Below are positions 1 through 9,314 of a DNA stretch of 64,000 bases, piece after piece (the first letter of the stretch is position 1; each line of letters opens with the position of its first letter). Source of the stretch: Saccharothrix syringae (GTDB taxonomy: Bacteria; Actinomycetota; Actinomycetes; Mycobacteriales; Pseudonocardiaceae); assembly GCF_009498035.1 (NCBI RefSeq), contig NZ_CP034550.1, positions 248,001 through 312,000 of the forward strand, read 5' to 3'. The notes under the pieces were generated by a model. The model searched no databases. It was not told the DNA's origin and saw nothing but the letters and a program-made list of their open reading frames with translations. A program made the translations under genes and the position numbers.

Positions 1-1
1 C

Positions 2-463
2 GGCACCGCGGTCACCCTGGCCCACCCGTCCGCCCCGCTGGCCCGCCGGCTGGCCGAGGCGCGCAACGCCGACGCCATCGCCGGCGCGTTCGCCCAGGTC
101 CTGGGCGGTACGTGGCAGGTCAGGTGCGTGCACGGCGACGCCGCGACCGCCGCCGCCGCGACCCGCCCGGCCCAACCCCGGCAGCAGCGACCCGCGCCGA
201 CCCGGCCCAGCCAGGCCCAGCAGCGCCGGCCCGAGCCGACCCGCCAGGCACCGCCCGGCAGACCGGCGCCCGTCGACGACATCCCGCCGCCGCCGGAGCC
301 GCCCGAGCCGGACGACCCCCTGCCGCCGGAACCGGTCGACGAGGAGGAGATGCTGGCCGAGGCCGCCCGGCCGAACGAGGACGGTGAACAGGGCCTCGAC
401 CCCGAGGCGGTGGTGCTCAAGCTCCTGGCAGACGAGCTGGGTGCTCGCCCGTTGAAGGGCTGA
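2..463 (+). CDS. dnaX: DNA polymerase III subunit gamma/tau, C-terminal part (partial)
   Basis: The frame is open from the window edge and ends at a TGA at 461-463. The visible part begins with a folded segment ([16 protein letters not shown]) like the polymerase-binding C-terminal domain of tau, followed by a long Pro/Arg/Gln-rich linker and an acidic tail ending [10 protein letters not shown]. The clamp-loader ATPase part would lie upstream of the window. The assignment rests on this tail plus the following ybaB and recR genes, an order conserved in actinobacteria (dnaZX-ybaB-recR). No independent domain motif such as the AAA+ core is visible, so the name depends partly on context. Confidence 0.8.
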   Translation, partial: GTAVTLAHPSAPLARRLAEARNADAIAGAFAQVLGGTWQVRCVHGDAATAAAATRPAQPRQQRPAPTRPSQAQQRRPEPTRQAPPGRPAPVDDIPPPPEPPEPDDPLPPEPVDEEEMLAEAARPNEDGEQGLDPEAVVLKLLADELGARPLKG

Positions 464-516
464 TCGACGCGGCTACGCTGGTGAGCAGCGGCAAACCCGG
501 AAGAGAGGAACCCGCG

Positions 517-864
517 GTGCAACCCGGTGGGCCCAACATCCAGCAGATCCTCCAGCAGGCGCAGGAGATGCAGCAGAAGCTCGCGGCCACCCAGCAGGAG
601 CTGGCCGAGTCCGAGCTGACCGGTACCGCGGGCGGCGGTCTGGTGACCGCCGTCGTGACCGGCGGCGGTGAGCTCAAGCGCCTGGACATCGACCCGAAGG
701 TGGTCGACCCCGACGACGTGGAGACCCTGTCCGACCTGGTGGTGGCCGCCGTGCGCGACGCCAACCGGGCCGCCCAGGAACTGGCGGCCCAGAAGATGGG
801 CCCGCTGGCCGCCGGCATGGGCGGGATGGACGACCTCGGCGGTCTCGGGAAGCTGTTCGGCTGA
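517..864 (+). CDS. YbaB/EbfC family nucleoid-associated protein
   Basis: A 115-residue DNA-binding dimer-type protein: an N-terminal glutamine-rich helix ([19 protein letters not shown]), the family core [27 protein letters not shown], then a C-terminal helix and a Gly/Met-rich tail. YbaB proteins bind DNA and are usually encoded just before recR. The open frame extends to a GTG at 481, but the GTG at 517 is preferred because AGAGAGGAA lies about 7 nt upstream and homologs start directly with a short segment before the glutamine-rich helix. Its TGA overlaps the ATG of recR (TGATG), indicating translational coupling. Confidence 0.92.
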   Translation: MQPGGPNIQQILQQAQEMQQKLAATQQELAESELTGTAGGGLVTAVVTGGGELKRLDIDPKVVDPDDVETLSDLVVAAVRDANRAAQELAAQKMGPLAAGMGGMDDLGGLGKLFG

Positions 865-1457
865 TGTACGAGGGGCCCGTCCAGGACCTGATCGACGAAC
901 TCGGCCGCCTGCCGGGCGTCGGTCCCAAGAGCGCGCAGCGCATCGCCTTCCACCTGCTCGCCGCGGACCCGGCCGACATCGGCCGGCTCCAGGACGCCTT
1001 GCAGAAGGTCAAGGACGGCGTGGTGTTCTGCGACGTGTGCGGCAACGTCTCGGCCGAGACGACCTGCCGCATCTGCCGCGACCCGCGCCGCGACGTGACG
1101 CTCATCTGCGTGGTGGAGGAGCCGAAGGACGTGCTCGCGGTGGAGCGCACCCGGGAGTTCAAGGGTCGCTACCACGTCCTGGGCGGCGCGCTCGACCCGC
1201 TGTCGGGCGTCGGGCCGGACCAGCTGCGCATCAAGCAGCTGCTCACCCGCATCGGCACGGACGTCAACGAGGTCATCATCGCCACCGACCCCAACACCGA
1301 GGGCGAGGCCACCGCCACCTACCTGGTGCGGATGCTGCGCGACTTCCCCGGCCTCACCGTCACCCGGCTCGCCTCCGGCCTGCCGATGGGCGGTGACCTG
1401 GAGTTCGCCGACGAGCTGACCCTCGGCCGGGCCCTGTCCGGCCGGCGCAGCATGTGA
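864..1457 (+). CDS. recR: Recombination mediator RecR
   Basis: RecR acts with RecO/RecF in loading RecA at gaps. The 197-residue protein has the helix-hairpin-helix segment near the N terminus ([20 protein letters not shown]), a four-cysteine zinc finger ([18 protein letters not shown], about residues 53-70), and a Toprim domain with [13 protein letters not shown] and the downstream [12 protein letters not shown] segment. Length is normal for the family. The start overlaps the ybaB stop, and the end overlaps the next gene by four bases. Confidence 0.97.
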   Translation: MYEGPVQDLIDELGRLPGVGPKSAQRIAFHLLAADPADIGRLQDALQKVKDGVVFCDVCGNVSAETTCRICRDPRRDVTLICVVEEPKDVLAVERTREFKGRYHVLGGALDPLSGVGPDQLRIKQLLTRIGTDVNEVIIATDPNTEGEATATYLVRMLRDFPGLTVTRLASGLPMGGDLEFADELTLGRALSGRRSM

Positions 1458-1954
1458 GGCTCGTCGCGGTCGACGGCCCGTCGGGCTCGGGCAAGACGAC
1501 GTACGCGGCGCGGCTGGCCGGCGAGCTGGGCGCGGGCGGGGCGGCCGTGGTGGTGGTCCCGACCGACCACTTCGCCACCTGGACCGACCCGGTCGCCTGG
1601 TGGCCGCGCCTGCTGCACGGGGTCCTGGAGCCCCTGTGGCGGGGCGAGGGCGGCTCCTACCGGCGGATGGACTGGTCGGAGGGCTGGCCCAGGCTGGGCG
1701 AGCGGGTCACCGTGCCGGTGCCGGACGTGCTGGTGCTCGAAGGCGTCTCGGCGGCGCGGCGCTGCCTCGCGCCACGCCTGGACGAGGCGGTCTGGGTGGA
1801 GCTGCCGGACCCGGCCGAGCGCCTGGCCAGGGCCGTGGCCCGGGACGGCGAGGCGAGCCGCGCCCACCTGGTGCGCTGGCAGGCGTTCGAGCGCGGCTGG
1901 TTCGCCGTGGACGGCACGAGGGAGCGCGCCGACCGGGTGGTCCTGGTCGACTGA
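1454..1954 (+). CDS. Small P-loop kinase, uridine kinase-like
   Basis: A 166-residue protein with an N-terminal Walker A ([13 protein letters not shown], about residues 6-18), the PTDHFATW segment where uridine kinases keep a catalytic Asp, and a Walker-B-like [14 protein letters not shown]. The pattern fits the uridine kinase/phosphoribulokinase-like group often annotated (d)CMP or uridine kinase-like in actinomycetes; the substrate cannot be told from sequence. The GTG start overlaps the end of recR (GTGA-type), so it is probably translated in the same operon. Confidence 0.75.
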   Translation: MRLVAVDGPSGSGKTTYAARLAGELGAGGAAVVVVPTDHFATWTDPVAWWPRLLHGVLEPLWRGEGGSYRRMDWSEGWPRLGERVTVPVPDVLVLEGVSAARRCLAPRLDEAVWVELPDPAERLARAVARDGEASRAHLVRWQAFERGWFAVDGTRERADRVVLVD

Positions 1955-2001
1955 ACCCGCTGGGGCGAACCCCACCCGCCCGCACACCGCCCCGCCCGGC
2001 C

Positions 2002-2046
2002 GCCCAGATCCGTGCTGCCCAGATCCGTGCTGCCCAGATCCGCGCC
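2002..2046. repeat. 15-bp tandem repeat, three copies
   Basis: Units at 2002-2016, 2017-2031 and 2032-2046 follow GCCCAGATCCGTGCT; the third differs at two positions. The array sits in the 187-bp gap (1955-2141) between two convergent genes. The rest of the gap is C-rich low-complexity sequence with no gene seen. Confidence 0.9.
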
Positions 2047-2141
2047 GCCCTGCCCGCCCTGCCCAGGGCCGGCCCGCATCCCGCCGGCCCGCACCCCGCC
2101 GCCCAGGCGCGACCCGCCCAGCCCGCACCACCGCGCGGCGG

Positions 2142-5100
2142 CTACCCCAGCAGCTCGCGCACGCACCCGGCCTCGGGCGCGCCGACCAGGTCGAACCCCT
2201 CCAACGCCGTCCGCCAGTAGGGCACCGCACCACCCCGGTCACCGGCCACCGCCAGCGCGTCACCGGCCAGGTGCGCCGCCCGCGCCCGCACGAACCGCTG
2301 CCCCGTGGCCCGGCTCAGCTCCAGCGCCCGCAGCGCCAGGTCCAGCGCCTGCGCCGAGTCACCCTGGTCCAGCCGCACCCGCCCCAGCACGGTCATCACG
2401 TCCACCTCGGCCAACCGCAGCCGGTACCGCACGGCGCTGTCCAGGGCCTGGTGCGCCGAGTACCGCGCCTCGTCCAGCCGCCCGGCCGCGCGGTGCGCCA
2501 GCGCGAGGCCCCGGCGGGCCGTGCAGATGCCCATCGGGTAGCCGATCTCCTCGGCGATGCGCAGCGCGTCGGTGCTGCGCTCCACCGCCTCGTCCAGCCT
2601 GCCCAGCCCGCACAGCGCCTCGCCCAGGGCGTTCTTGCCGTCGCACACCCCCTTGCGGTTGTCCACGCCCTCCGCGATGGCCAGCGCCCGCTCCGCCTCG
2701 ACCGCCGCCTCGGCGAACCGGCCCCGCATCAGGTGCCCCAGCGCCAGGCCCTCGTGCGAGAAGTGCGCGAACCGCCGCGCGCCCGCCCGCTCGTACAGCT
2801 CGCCGCACCGCTCGTAGAGCCGCGCCGCCCGCTCGGGCTCGCCCAGGAACAGGTGCGCCTCGGCCAGCGCCCGGTGGCTGTCGGCCTGCGTCATCCACGC
2901 GCCGAGCCGGTTGCCGACGTCCAGGGCGCCCTCGAACGAGGACACCGCCCGGTCGAGCTGCCCCAGCTGCATGTAGACGCCGCCGAGGTTGAGCTGCGCG
3001 ATGCCCTCCTGCTGGAGCGCCCCGATGGACCGGGTGATCACCAGCGCCCGCTCCAGGTGGTCGGCCGCCAGCTCCAGCTCGCCGACCTCGATGTAGACCG
3101 CGCCGAGGTTCGCCAGCACCGCCGCCTCCACCGCGGGCGCGGCGCCGGTGCGCTGCTGGATCGGGATGGCCCGGCGGAAGTGGTCCACGGCCACCCGGTG
3201 CTGGCTGATCGCCCAGTACAGGGTGCCCAGCGACGAGAGCATCGCCACCTCGCCGACCGCGTCCTGCGTCGCCTGCGCCACCGCCAGCCCGGCCCTGGCC
3301 GTGGCCAGCCACTCCACCGGCAGCCCGGTCGGGTAGAAGTAGCGCCGCAGCGCGTCGGCCAGCTGCCACACGTCCTGGTCGGGGTAGCGGTCGGCCGCGT
3401 GCACGACCAGCGCCACCAGGTTGGCCCGCTCGGCGTCGAGCCAGGCCAGCGCCTCGGCCGAGGTGGCGAACAGCCGCGGCGTGACGCCCGTGACGACCCC
3501 GGCGCGGGGCAGCCGCAGCAGGGTGCTCTTGAACGCGTCCGTCGCGTTGTCCACCGACCGGATCGACCAGTCCAGCAGCCGCCGCACGGCCTGGTCGCGC
3601 TCGGCCGGGTCGTCCTCGAACGCCAGCCGCTCGGCCGCGTAGTCGCGCAGCAGGTCGTGGAACTGGTAGCGGCCGGGCGCGTGGTTGTCGACCAGGTTCG
3701 CGGTGGCCAGCCGGTCGAGCCGCCGCCGGGCGTCCTGCGCGGTCAGCCCGCCCAGGGCCGCCGCCACGTCCGGGGTGATGTCGCCCGGCGCCAGGCTGAG
3801 CAGCCGGAACAGCGCCGCCAGCTCCGGTTTCAGCGCCGTGTAGGACAGGTCGAACGCCGCGTGCACGGCGGCCCGCTCGTCGCCCTCCACGGCCAGCGCG
3901 GCCAGCCGGTTGCCCGCCCGCAGCTCCTCCACGTACGAGGCGATGGTGATCTCCGGCCGGGACAGCAGGTTGGCCGCCGCGATCCGCAGCGCCAGCGGCA
4001 GGTGCGCGCACAGGTCGGCCAGCTCCTCGGCGGCCTCGGCCTGCGCGGCCACCACGTCCTCGCCGAGCATCCCGGCCAGCAGCGCCCGCGTCTCGGACCG
4101 GTCCAGCACGTCGAGCCGCACGTTCGACGCGGCGTGGCTCACCGCCAGCCCGCGCAGGGTGTCGCGGCTGGTCACCAGCACCGCGCAGCCGGGCGAGCCG
4201 GGCAGCAGCGGCCGGATCTGCTCGGCGTTGGCCGCGTTGTCGAGCACCAGCAGCACCTGCTGGTCGGTCAGCTGGGACCGGAACATCGCCTCCTGCTCGT
4301 CCTGGTCCAGCGGCACCTGCTCGGGCGGCACGCCCTGGGCCCGCAGGAACCGCGGCAGCACGTCGACCGCGCTCAGCGGCGGCCCGGACGCGTACCCGCG
4401 CAGGTTCACGTACAGCTGGCCGTCGGGGAAGAAGTGCCGCAGCTTGTGCGCCGCGTGCACGGCCAGCGCCGTCTTGCCCACGCCCGGCGGCCCGGCCAGC
4501 GTGACCACCGGCACGCCCTGCGCGGTGCGCAGCAGCGCCTCGATCAGCTGCACGGCCTGCTCGCGGCCCACGAAGTCGCCGATGTCGGCGGGCAGCTGGG
4601 AGGGCACCACCCGGTCGCGCGCGGCGGGGGCCGCCTGCCCGTGCTCCAGCGCCGGCGACCCGCCCAGCACCTGCTGGTGCACCCGCCGCAGCTCGTCGCC
4701 GGGGTCGATGCCCAGCTCCTCGGCCAGCAGCCCGCTGACCCGGCGGTAGGCGGTCAGCGCGTCGGCCTGCCGCCCCGACCGGTACAGCGCGACCATCAGC
4801 AGCGACCACAGCCGCTCGCGCAGCGGGTGCTCGCCGGTCAGCCGGTACAGCTCGGGCACCAGCTCGGCGTGCCTGCCCAGCTCCAGGTCCACCTCGAACC
4901 GGCGCTCCTGGGCGTGCAGCTTGCGCTCGCCCAGCCGCGGCACCTCGTCGCGGTGCAGCACCTCCGACGGCACGTCCACCATCGCCGGGCCCCGCCACAG
5001 CGCCAGGGCGGCGGTGAAGATCGCCGACGCGGACTCCAGCCTGCCCGCGGCCCGCTCGCGCTCGCCCTGCTCGACCAGCTGCTCGAAGCGCATCAGGTCG

Positions 5101-5396
5101 ATCGTGCGCTCGTCCACGTCGATCAGGTAGCCGTCGGGCACGGTGCGGATCGGCACCGCGGGACCGAGCACCTGCCGAAGCCTCATCACGTAGGTCTGGA
5201 GGGTGCCGCGGGCCCGCGCGGGTGGTTCGGCGCCCCAGATCTGCTCGGCGAGCTCGTCGACCGAGACCCCGGCCCCGGCGCGCAGGAGCAGCGACACCAG
5301 CAGCGAGCGCTGCCGCCCCGCCCGGACCACCACCTGCTCGCCGTCGACCAGCACCTGCAGCGGTCCGAGGACGCGGAACTCGACCACTGGGCTCAC
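2142..5396 (-). CDS. AfsR/SARP-type regulator (winged helix, BTAD, NB-ARC, TPR)
   Basis: A 1084-residue STAND-class transcription regulator. Order: OmpR-like winged helix (about 1-95, VEFRVLGPLQV start), bacterial transcriptional activator domain (about 100-245), NB-ARC ATPase with P-loop GPPGVGKTALA near residue 303 and kinase-2 VLLVLDNAANAEQ near 384, then a C-terminal block of tetratricopeptide repeats (about 700-1040). Proteins of this type (AfsR) activate secondary metabolism or local operons. The GTG start has GGAGGGAGG about 7 nt upstream. It is transcribed divergently from the ABC importer operon, so it may respond to, or control, that operon; this is inference. No biosynthetic cluster is visible nearby. 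Confidence 0.93.
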   Translation of the reverse strand: MSPVVEFRVLGPLQVLVDGEQVVVRAGRQRSLLVSLLLRAGAGVSVDELAEQIWGAEPPARARGTLQTYVMRLRQVLGPAVPIRTVPDGYLIDVDERTIDLMRFEQLVEQGERERAAGRLESASAIFTAALALWRGPAMVDVPSEVLHRDEVPRLGERKLHAQERRFEVDLELGRHAELVPELYRLTGEHPLRERLWSLLMVALYRSGRQADALTAYRRVSGLLAEELGIDPGDELRRVHQQVLGGSPALEHGQAAPAARDRVVPSQLPADIGDFVGREQAVQLIEALLRTAQGVPVVTLAGPPGVGKTALAVHAAHKLRHFFPDGQLYVNLRGYASGPPLSAVDVLPRFLRAQGVPPEQVPLDQDEQEAMFRSQLTDQQVLLVLDNAANAEQIRPLLPGSPGCAVLVTSRDTLRGLAVSHAASNVRLDVLDRSETRALLAGMLGEDVVAAQAEAAEELADLCAHLPLALRIAAANLLSRPEITIASYVEELRAGNRLAALAVEGDERAAVHAAFDLSYTALKPELAALFRLLSLAPGDITPDVAAALGGLTAQDARRRLDRLATANLVDNHAPGRYQFHDLLRDYAAERLAFEDDPAERDQAVRRLLDWSIRSVDNATDAFKSTLLRLPRAGVVTGVTPRLFATSAEALAWLDAERANLVALVVHAADRYPDQDVWQLADALRRYFYPTGLPVEWLATARAGLAVAQATQDAVGEVAMLSSLGTLYWAISQHRVAVDHFRRAIPIQQRTGAAPAVEAAVLANLGAVYIEVGELELAADHLERALVITRSIGALQQEGIAQLNLGGVYMQLGQLDRAVSSFEGALDVGNRLGAWMTQADSHRALAEAHLFLGEPERAARLYERCGELYERAGARRFAHFSHEGLALGHLMRGRFAEAAVEAERALAIAEGVDNRKGVCDGKNALGEALCGLGRLDEAVERSTDALRIAEEIGYPMGICTARRGLALAHRAAGRLDEARYSAHQALDSAVRYRLRLAEVDVMTVLGRVRLDQGDSAQALDLALRALELSRATGQRFVRARAAHLAGDALAVAGDRGGAVPYWRTALEGFDLVGAPEAGCVRELLG

Positions 5397-5627
5397 CGGC
5401 GACCTCCCTCCGCGCGCCTGCGGGTTTCTGTTGTCCGTTGTACAGCGTAGGAGAGCGTTTGCCCGATCGGCCGTGGTCGCGTTGGGTCAGCGCACGCCCA
5501 CCGAATGTATGAGAATGCGGGTCCACGTGGCCGGATCGTGACCTGTGTTACGTCAGAAGGGTTGTGCGCACGGGTTAGGGTCCCTGACCACACCGTGAGA
5601 TCCCGGATTTCTCCAAGGGGTGCTTTG

Positions 5628-7307
5628 ATGGCTCATTCCCGAACGGCCCGCCGCCGTTGGGCGACCGCGATCGGCCTGACCGGCGTCGCGGCGCTCGCCC
5701 TGTCCGCCTGCGCTCAATCCGAGCGGGGGCAGGATTCCGGGTCCGGTCAGACCGGCGGCACGATGGTCTTCGGCGCCGCGGGCGAGCCGAAGAACTTCGA
5801 CCCGATCTTCAACGACGACGGTGAGAGCTTCCGCCCGATCCGCCAGATGTTCGACACGCTCATCACCTACAAACGCGGCACCGCGGACCTCGCGCCCGGC
5901 CTGGCCGAGAAGTGGGAACCGAGCGCCGACGGCAAGTCGTGGACGTTCACACTGCGGAAAAACGTGAAATTCCACGACGGCAGCCCGTTCAACGCCGAGG
6001 CCGTCTGCTACAACTTCGACCGCTGGTTCAACATGAAGGGCGCCGCCGCCCAGAGCCAGATGATCTACTACGGCGACGTGTTCGGGGGCTTCGCCGCCAA
6101 CGAGGGCGACGCCGCCGGTGAGCCGCTCTACCAGTCCTGCGAGGCGAAGGACGAGAGCACCGCCGTCCTCAACCTGACGAAGTACAAGGGCGCGTTCCCG
6201 GCCGCCTTCGGCCTGACCTCGTTCTCCATCTCCAGCCCGACGGCGCTCAAGCAGTACGACGCGGACAACGTGCAGCAGTCCGGCGACTCGTTCAGCTACC
6301 CGGCCTACGCGACCGAGCACCCGACCGGCACCGGCGCGTTCAAGCTGGAGAAGTTCGACCGGGCCAACAAGACCATCACCCTGGTCCGCAACGAGGACTA
6401 CTGGGGCGAGAAGGCCAAGCTCGACAAGCTGATCTTCAAGATCATCCCGGACGAGAACGCCCGCAAGCAGGAGCTCAAGGCCGGCACGATCGACGGCTAC
6501 GACTTCCCGAGCCCGGCGGACTACAACTCGCTCAAGGGCGACGGCTTCAACGTCACCCCGCGCCCGGCGTTCAACATCCTCTACCTGGGCATCAACGAGG
6601 CCAACACGCCGGCGCTGAAGGACGTGCGGGTGCGCCAGGCCATCGCCTACGCCGTCAACCGCGAGCAGCTGGTCAAGACCAAGCTCCCCGCCGGCGCCGA
6701 GGTGGCCACGCAGTTCCTGCCCAAGACCGTCTCCGGCTACGCCGACGACGTGCAGCAGTACCCGTACGACCTGGCCAAAGCCAAGGAGCTGCTGGCGCAG
6801 GCCGGCGCGAGCAACCTGTCGCTGAAGTTCTACGTGCCGACCGAGGTCTCCCGGCCGTACATGCCGAACCCGACCGAGCTGGCGGCCGTCATCGCCGACG
6901 ACCTCAAGGCCGCGGGCATCACCGTCGAGCTGGTGTCGCGCCCGTGGAACGGCGGCTACAAGGACGACGTGCAGAAGCTCGGCAAGCACGACCTGCACCT
7001 GCTCGGCTGGACCGGTGACTACAACGACGCCGGCAACTTCGTGGGCACGTTCTTCGGCCGGGAGAAGAAGGAGTTCGGCTTCACCGACCAGGGCCTGTTC
7101 GACGCCCTCGCCGCGGCCGACGCGGTGGTCGACCAGACCGCCCACGCCGACGCCTACAAGCAGGTCAACCGCGACATCATGAGCAAGTACCTGCCCGCGG
7201 TGCCCGTGTCCCACTCGCCGCCGGCGATCGTGGTGAGCAGCAAGATCTCCGGCCTGGTGCCGAGCCCGCTCACCGACGAGCGCTTCGACACGGTGAGCAA
7301 GGGCTAG
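5628..7307 (+). CDS. ABC importer substrate-binding lipoprotein, family 5 (peptide/nickel type)
   Basis: Extracytoplasmic solute-binding lipoprotein of 559 residues. The N terminus is a twin-arginine-rich signal (TARRRWATAIGLTG) with lipobox LSAC; the lipidated Cys is residue 28. The mature part shows family-5 hallmarks: GEPKNFDPIFNDDGESFRPIRQMFDTLI, LAEKWEPSADGKSWTFTLRK, and VRQAIAYAVNREQL. The open frame reaches 5505, but ATG 5628 is chosen because AAGGGG lies 7 nt upstream and it gives an intact signal peptide. First gene of a five-gene importer operon; the substrate (dipeptide, oligopeptide or other) is not determinable. Confidence 0.95.
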   Translation: MAHSRTARRRWATAIGLTGVAALALSACAQSERGQDSGSGQTGGTMVFGAAGEPKNFDPIFNDDGESFRPIRQMFDTLITYKRGTADLAPGLAEKWEPSADGKSWTFTLRKNVKFHDGSPFNAEAVCYNFDRWFNMKGAAAQSQMIYYGDVFGGFAANEGDAAGEPLYQSCEAKDESTAVLNLTKYKGAFPAAFGLTSFSISSPTALKQYDADNVQQSGDSFSYPAYATEHPTGTGAFKLEKFDRANKTITLVRNEDYWGEKAKLDKLIFKIIPDENARKQELKAGTIDGYDFPSPADYNSLKGDGFNVTPRPAFNILYLGINEANTPALKDVRVRQAIAYAVNREQLVKTKLPAGAEVATQFLPKTVSGYADDVQQYPYDLAKAKELLAQAGASNLSLKFYVPTEVSRPYMPNPTELAAVIADDLKAAGITVELVSRPWNGGYKDDVQKLGKHDLHLLGWTGDYNDAGNFVGTFFGREKKEFGFTDQGLFDALAAADAVVDQTAHADAYKQVNRDIMSKYLPAVPVSHSPPAIVVSSKISGLVPSPLTDERFDTVSKG

Positions 7308-7325
7308 ATCCGACTGGTTCGGCGG

Positions 7326-7356
7326 GTGGTGGCGCTCGTGACCCGAGCGCCACCAC
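7326..7356 (+). terminator. Intercistronic hairpin after the binding-protein gene
   Basis: A perfect 13-bp stem (7326-7338 with 7344-7356, GTGGTGGCGCTCG) closes a 5-nt loop. There is no U-tract, and the operon continues 25 bp later. Such hairpins between a binding-protein gene and its permeases commonly stabilise the upstream mRNA or partly terminate, giving excess binding protein. Confidence 0.8.
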
Positions 7357-7380
7357 TTCGCCGTCCAAGGGGTTTCCACC

Positions 7381-8385
7381 ATGCTGCGATTCATAGTCCG
7401 TCGCCTGCTCCAGGCGATCCCGACGTTGCTGATCCTCTCCCTGCTGGTGTTCACCTGGCTGCGCTCACTACCCGGCGGACCCGCCGGCGCGCTGCTGGGC
7501 GACAAGGCCACCCCGGAGAAGATCGCGGACCTCAACCGGTTGCTGGGGCTCGACCAGCCCGTGTTCATCCAGTACTTCAAGTTCCTCGGCCGCGTGCTCA
7601 CCGGTGACTTCGGCAGCTCGCTGGTCAGCGGCGAGCCGGTGCTGGCGGAGATCGGCCGGGCGCTGCCCGCGACCGTCGAGCTGTCCCTCGCGGCGCTGCT
7701 GTTCGCCGTGGTGCTCGGCATCCCGCTCGGCTACCTCGCCGCGAGCCACCGCGGCCGCTTCCTCGACAACACCACCGTGATCGGCACGCTGGTCGGCGTC
7801 GCCGTCCCGGTGTTCTTCCTCGGCATCCTGCTCAAGCAGCTGTTCGCCCAGGACCTCGCGCTGTTCCCCCCGTCGGGCAGGCAGGACGTCACGATCGACC
7901 CGACGCACGTCACGAACTTCGCCGTGCTGGACGGCATCCTCACCCAGGAGTGGGATGCCTCGATCGACGCGCTGTGGCACCTGGTGCTCCCGGCGATGGC
8001 GCTGGGCACGATCCCGCTCGCGGTCATCGTGCGGATCACCCGGGCGTCCGTGCTCGACGTCCTCAACGAGGACTTCGTCCGCACCGCCAACGCCAAGGGC
8101 CTCCAGGGGGCGGTCGTGCGGCGCAGGCACGTGCTGCGCAACGCGATGCTGCCCGTGTCCACCACCATCGGCCTCCAGACCGGCCTGCTGCTCGGCGGCG
8201 CCGTGCTCACCGAGCGGGTGTTCGTGTGGGGCGGCCTCGGCTCGCTGCTGGCGCAGGGCATCGAACGCCGCGACTACCCGCGCCTCCAGGCCCTGCTGCT
8301 GCTCGCGGCGGTGGTGTACGTGGTGGTCAACCTGCTGGTCGACATCTCCTACGCGATCATCGACCCGAGGGTGCGGACCTCATGA
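7381..8385 (+). CDS. ABC importer permease, DppB-like
   Basis: A 334-residue inner-membrane permease. The N terminus LRFIVRRLLQAIPTLLILSLLVFTWL is the typical first membrane helix of DppB/OppB. The large external loop (PGGPAGALLGDKATPEK) and the cytoplasmic EAA loop (RTANAKGLQGAVVRRRHVLRNA) that contacts the ATPase are present. About six membrane segments are visible. The stop overlaps the ATG of the next permease (ATGA). Confidence 0.95.
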   Translation: MLRFIVRRLLQAIPTLLILSLLVFTWLRSLPGGPAGALLGDKATPEKIADLNRLLGLDQPVFIQYFKFLGRVLTGDFGSSLVSGEPVLAEIGRALPATVELSLAALLFAVVLGIPLGYLAASHRGRFLDNTTVIGTLVGVAVPVFFLGILLKQLFAQDLALFPPSGRQDVTIDPTHVTNFAVLDGILTQEWDASIDALWHLVLPAMALGTIPLAVIVRITRASVLDVLNEDFVRTANAKGLQGAVVRRRHVLRNAMLPVSTTIGLQTGLLLGGAVLTERVFVWGGLGSLLAQGIERRDYPRLQALLLLAAVVYVVVNLLVDISYAIIDPRVRTS

Positions 8386-9308
8386 CCTCACTGCTGAACC
8401 GGAAGAAGCGGCGGGTCGACGACCTGGCGGAGACGGCCGGCACGAGCCTCGCGGCCGACGCGCTCAAGCGCATGGCCCGCAGCCCCGTGGCGATCATCGG
8501 CGCGGTGATCGTGGTGCTGTTCGTGGTGCTGTCGGTGGTCGCGCCGTTCATCGCGCCGAAGGACCCCTACCTGCGGTACCCGGAGCTGGTGGACAACCTC
8601 CGCGCCGACCACATCCCCGGGCCGACGCCCGGGTTCCTGCTGGGCAGCGACGAGCTGGGCCGCGACTTCTTCAGCCGGCTGCTCGTCGGCTCGCAGCAGT
8701 CGCTGATCGTCGGCGTGGGCGCCACCCTGATCGGGCTGGTGCTGGGCATGCTCATCGGCGGCCTGGCCGGCGCGTTCGGCGGCTGGGTGGACAGCTGGCT
8801 GATGCGGTTCACCGACATCATGCTGTCCATCCCGAGCCTGCTGCTGGCCATCTCGATCGCCGCGCTGGCCAGCCGCGGCAGCCAGACCACGGTCATCGTC
8901 GCGGTGGCGGTGACCACCGTGCCGATCTTCGCCCGGCTGCTGCGCGGCGCGATGCTCGCCCAGCGGCACAGCGACCACGTCGTCGCGGCGACGGCGCTGG
9001 GCGTCAAGCGCGGCACGATCGTGCTCCGGCACATGCTGCCCAACTCGCTGGGCCCGGTCATCGTGCAGGCCACGCTGACCCTGGCCACCGCGATCATCGA
9101 GGCGGCGTCGCTGTCGTTCCTCGGCCTCGGCGACCCGGACCCGAGCCGCGCCGAGTGGGGCCTGATGCTGGGCAACTCGCAGCGCTGGATCGACGTCCGG
9201 CCCGAGCTGGCGTTCTACCCGGCCATCGCGATCATCATCGTGGCGCTGGGCTTCACGCTGCTCGGCGAGTCGCTGCGCGAGGCCCTCGACCCGAAGAACA
9301 GGAGGTGA
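8382..9308 (+). CDS. ABC importer permease, DppC-like
   Basis: A 308-residue permease that partners the preceding one. It has the basic DppC-type N terminus (LLNRKKRRVDD), first helix VAIIGAVIVVLFVVLSVVAP, the LLGSDELGRDFFSRLLVGSQ motif typical of OppC/DppC, and the EAA loop AATALGVKRGTIVLRHMLPN. The ATG overlaps the previous stop by four bases, so the two are coupled. Start choice is fixed by this overlap and the basic N terminus. Confidence 0.95.
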   Translation: MTSLLNRKKRRVDDLAETAGTSLAADALKRMARSPVAIIGAVIVVLFVVLSVVAPFIAPKDPYLRYPELVDNLRADHIPGPTPGFLLGSDELGRDFFSRLLVGSQQSLIVGVGATLIGLVLGMLIGGLAGAFGGWVDSWLMRFTDIMLSIPSLLLAISIAALASRGSQTTVIVAVAVTTVPIFARLLRGAMLAQRHSDHVVAATALGVKRGTIVLRHMLPNSLGPVIVQATLTLATAIIEAASLSFLGLGDPDPSRAEWGLMLGNSQRWIDVRPELAFYPAIAIIIVALGFTLLGESLREALDPKNRR

Positions 9309-9314
9309 GCCGCG

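Noticed and set aside
2271..5450. 1059-residue open frame on the + strand opposite the AfsR-type gene
   Set aside because: Its composition (His/Arg/Val/Gln repeats) is the antisense shadow of the real gene, it has no motif, and the minus-strand protein has full domain architecture.
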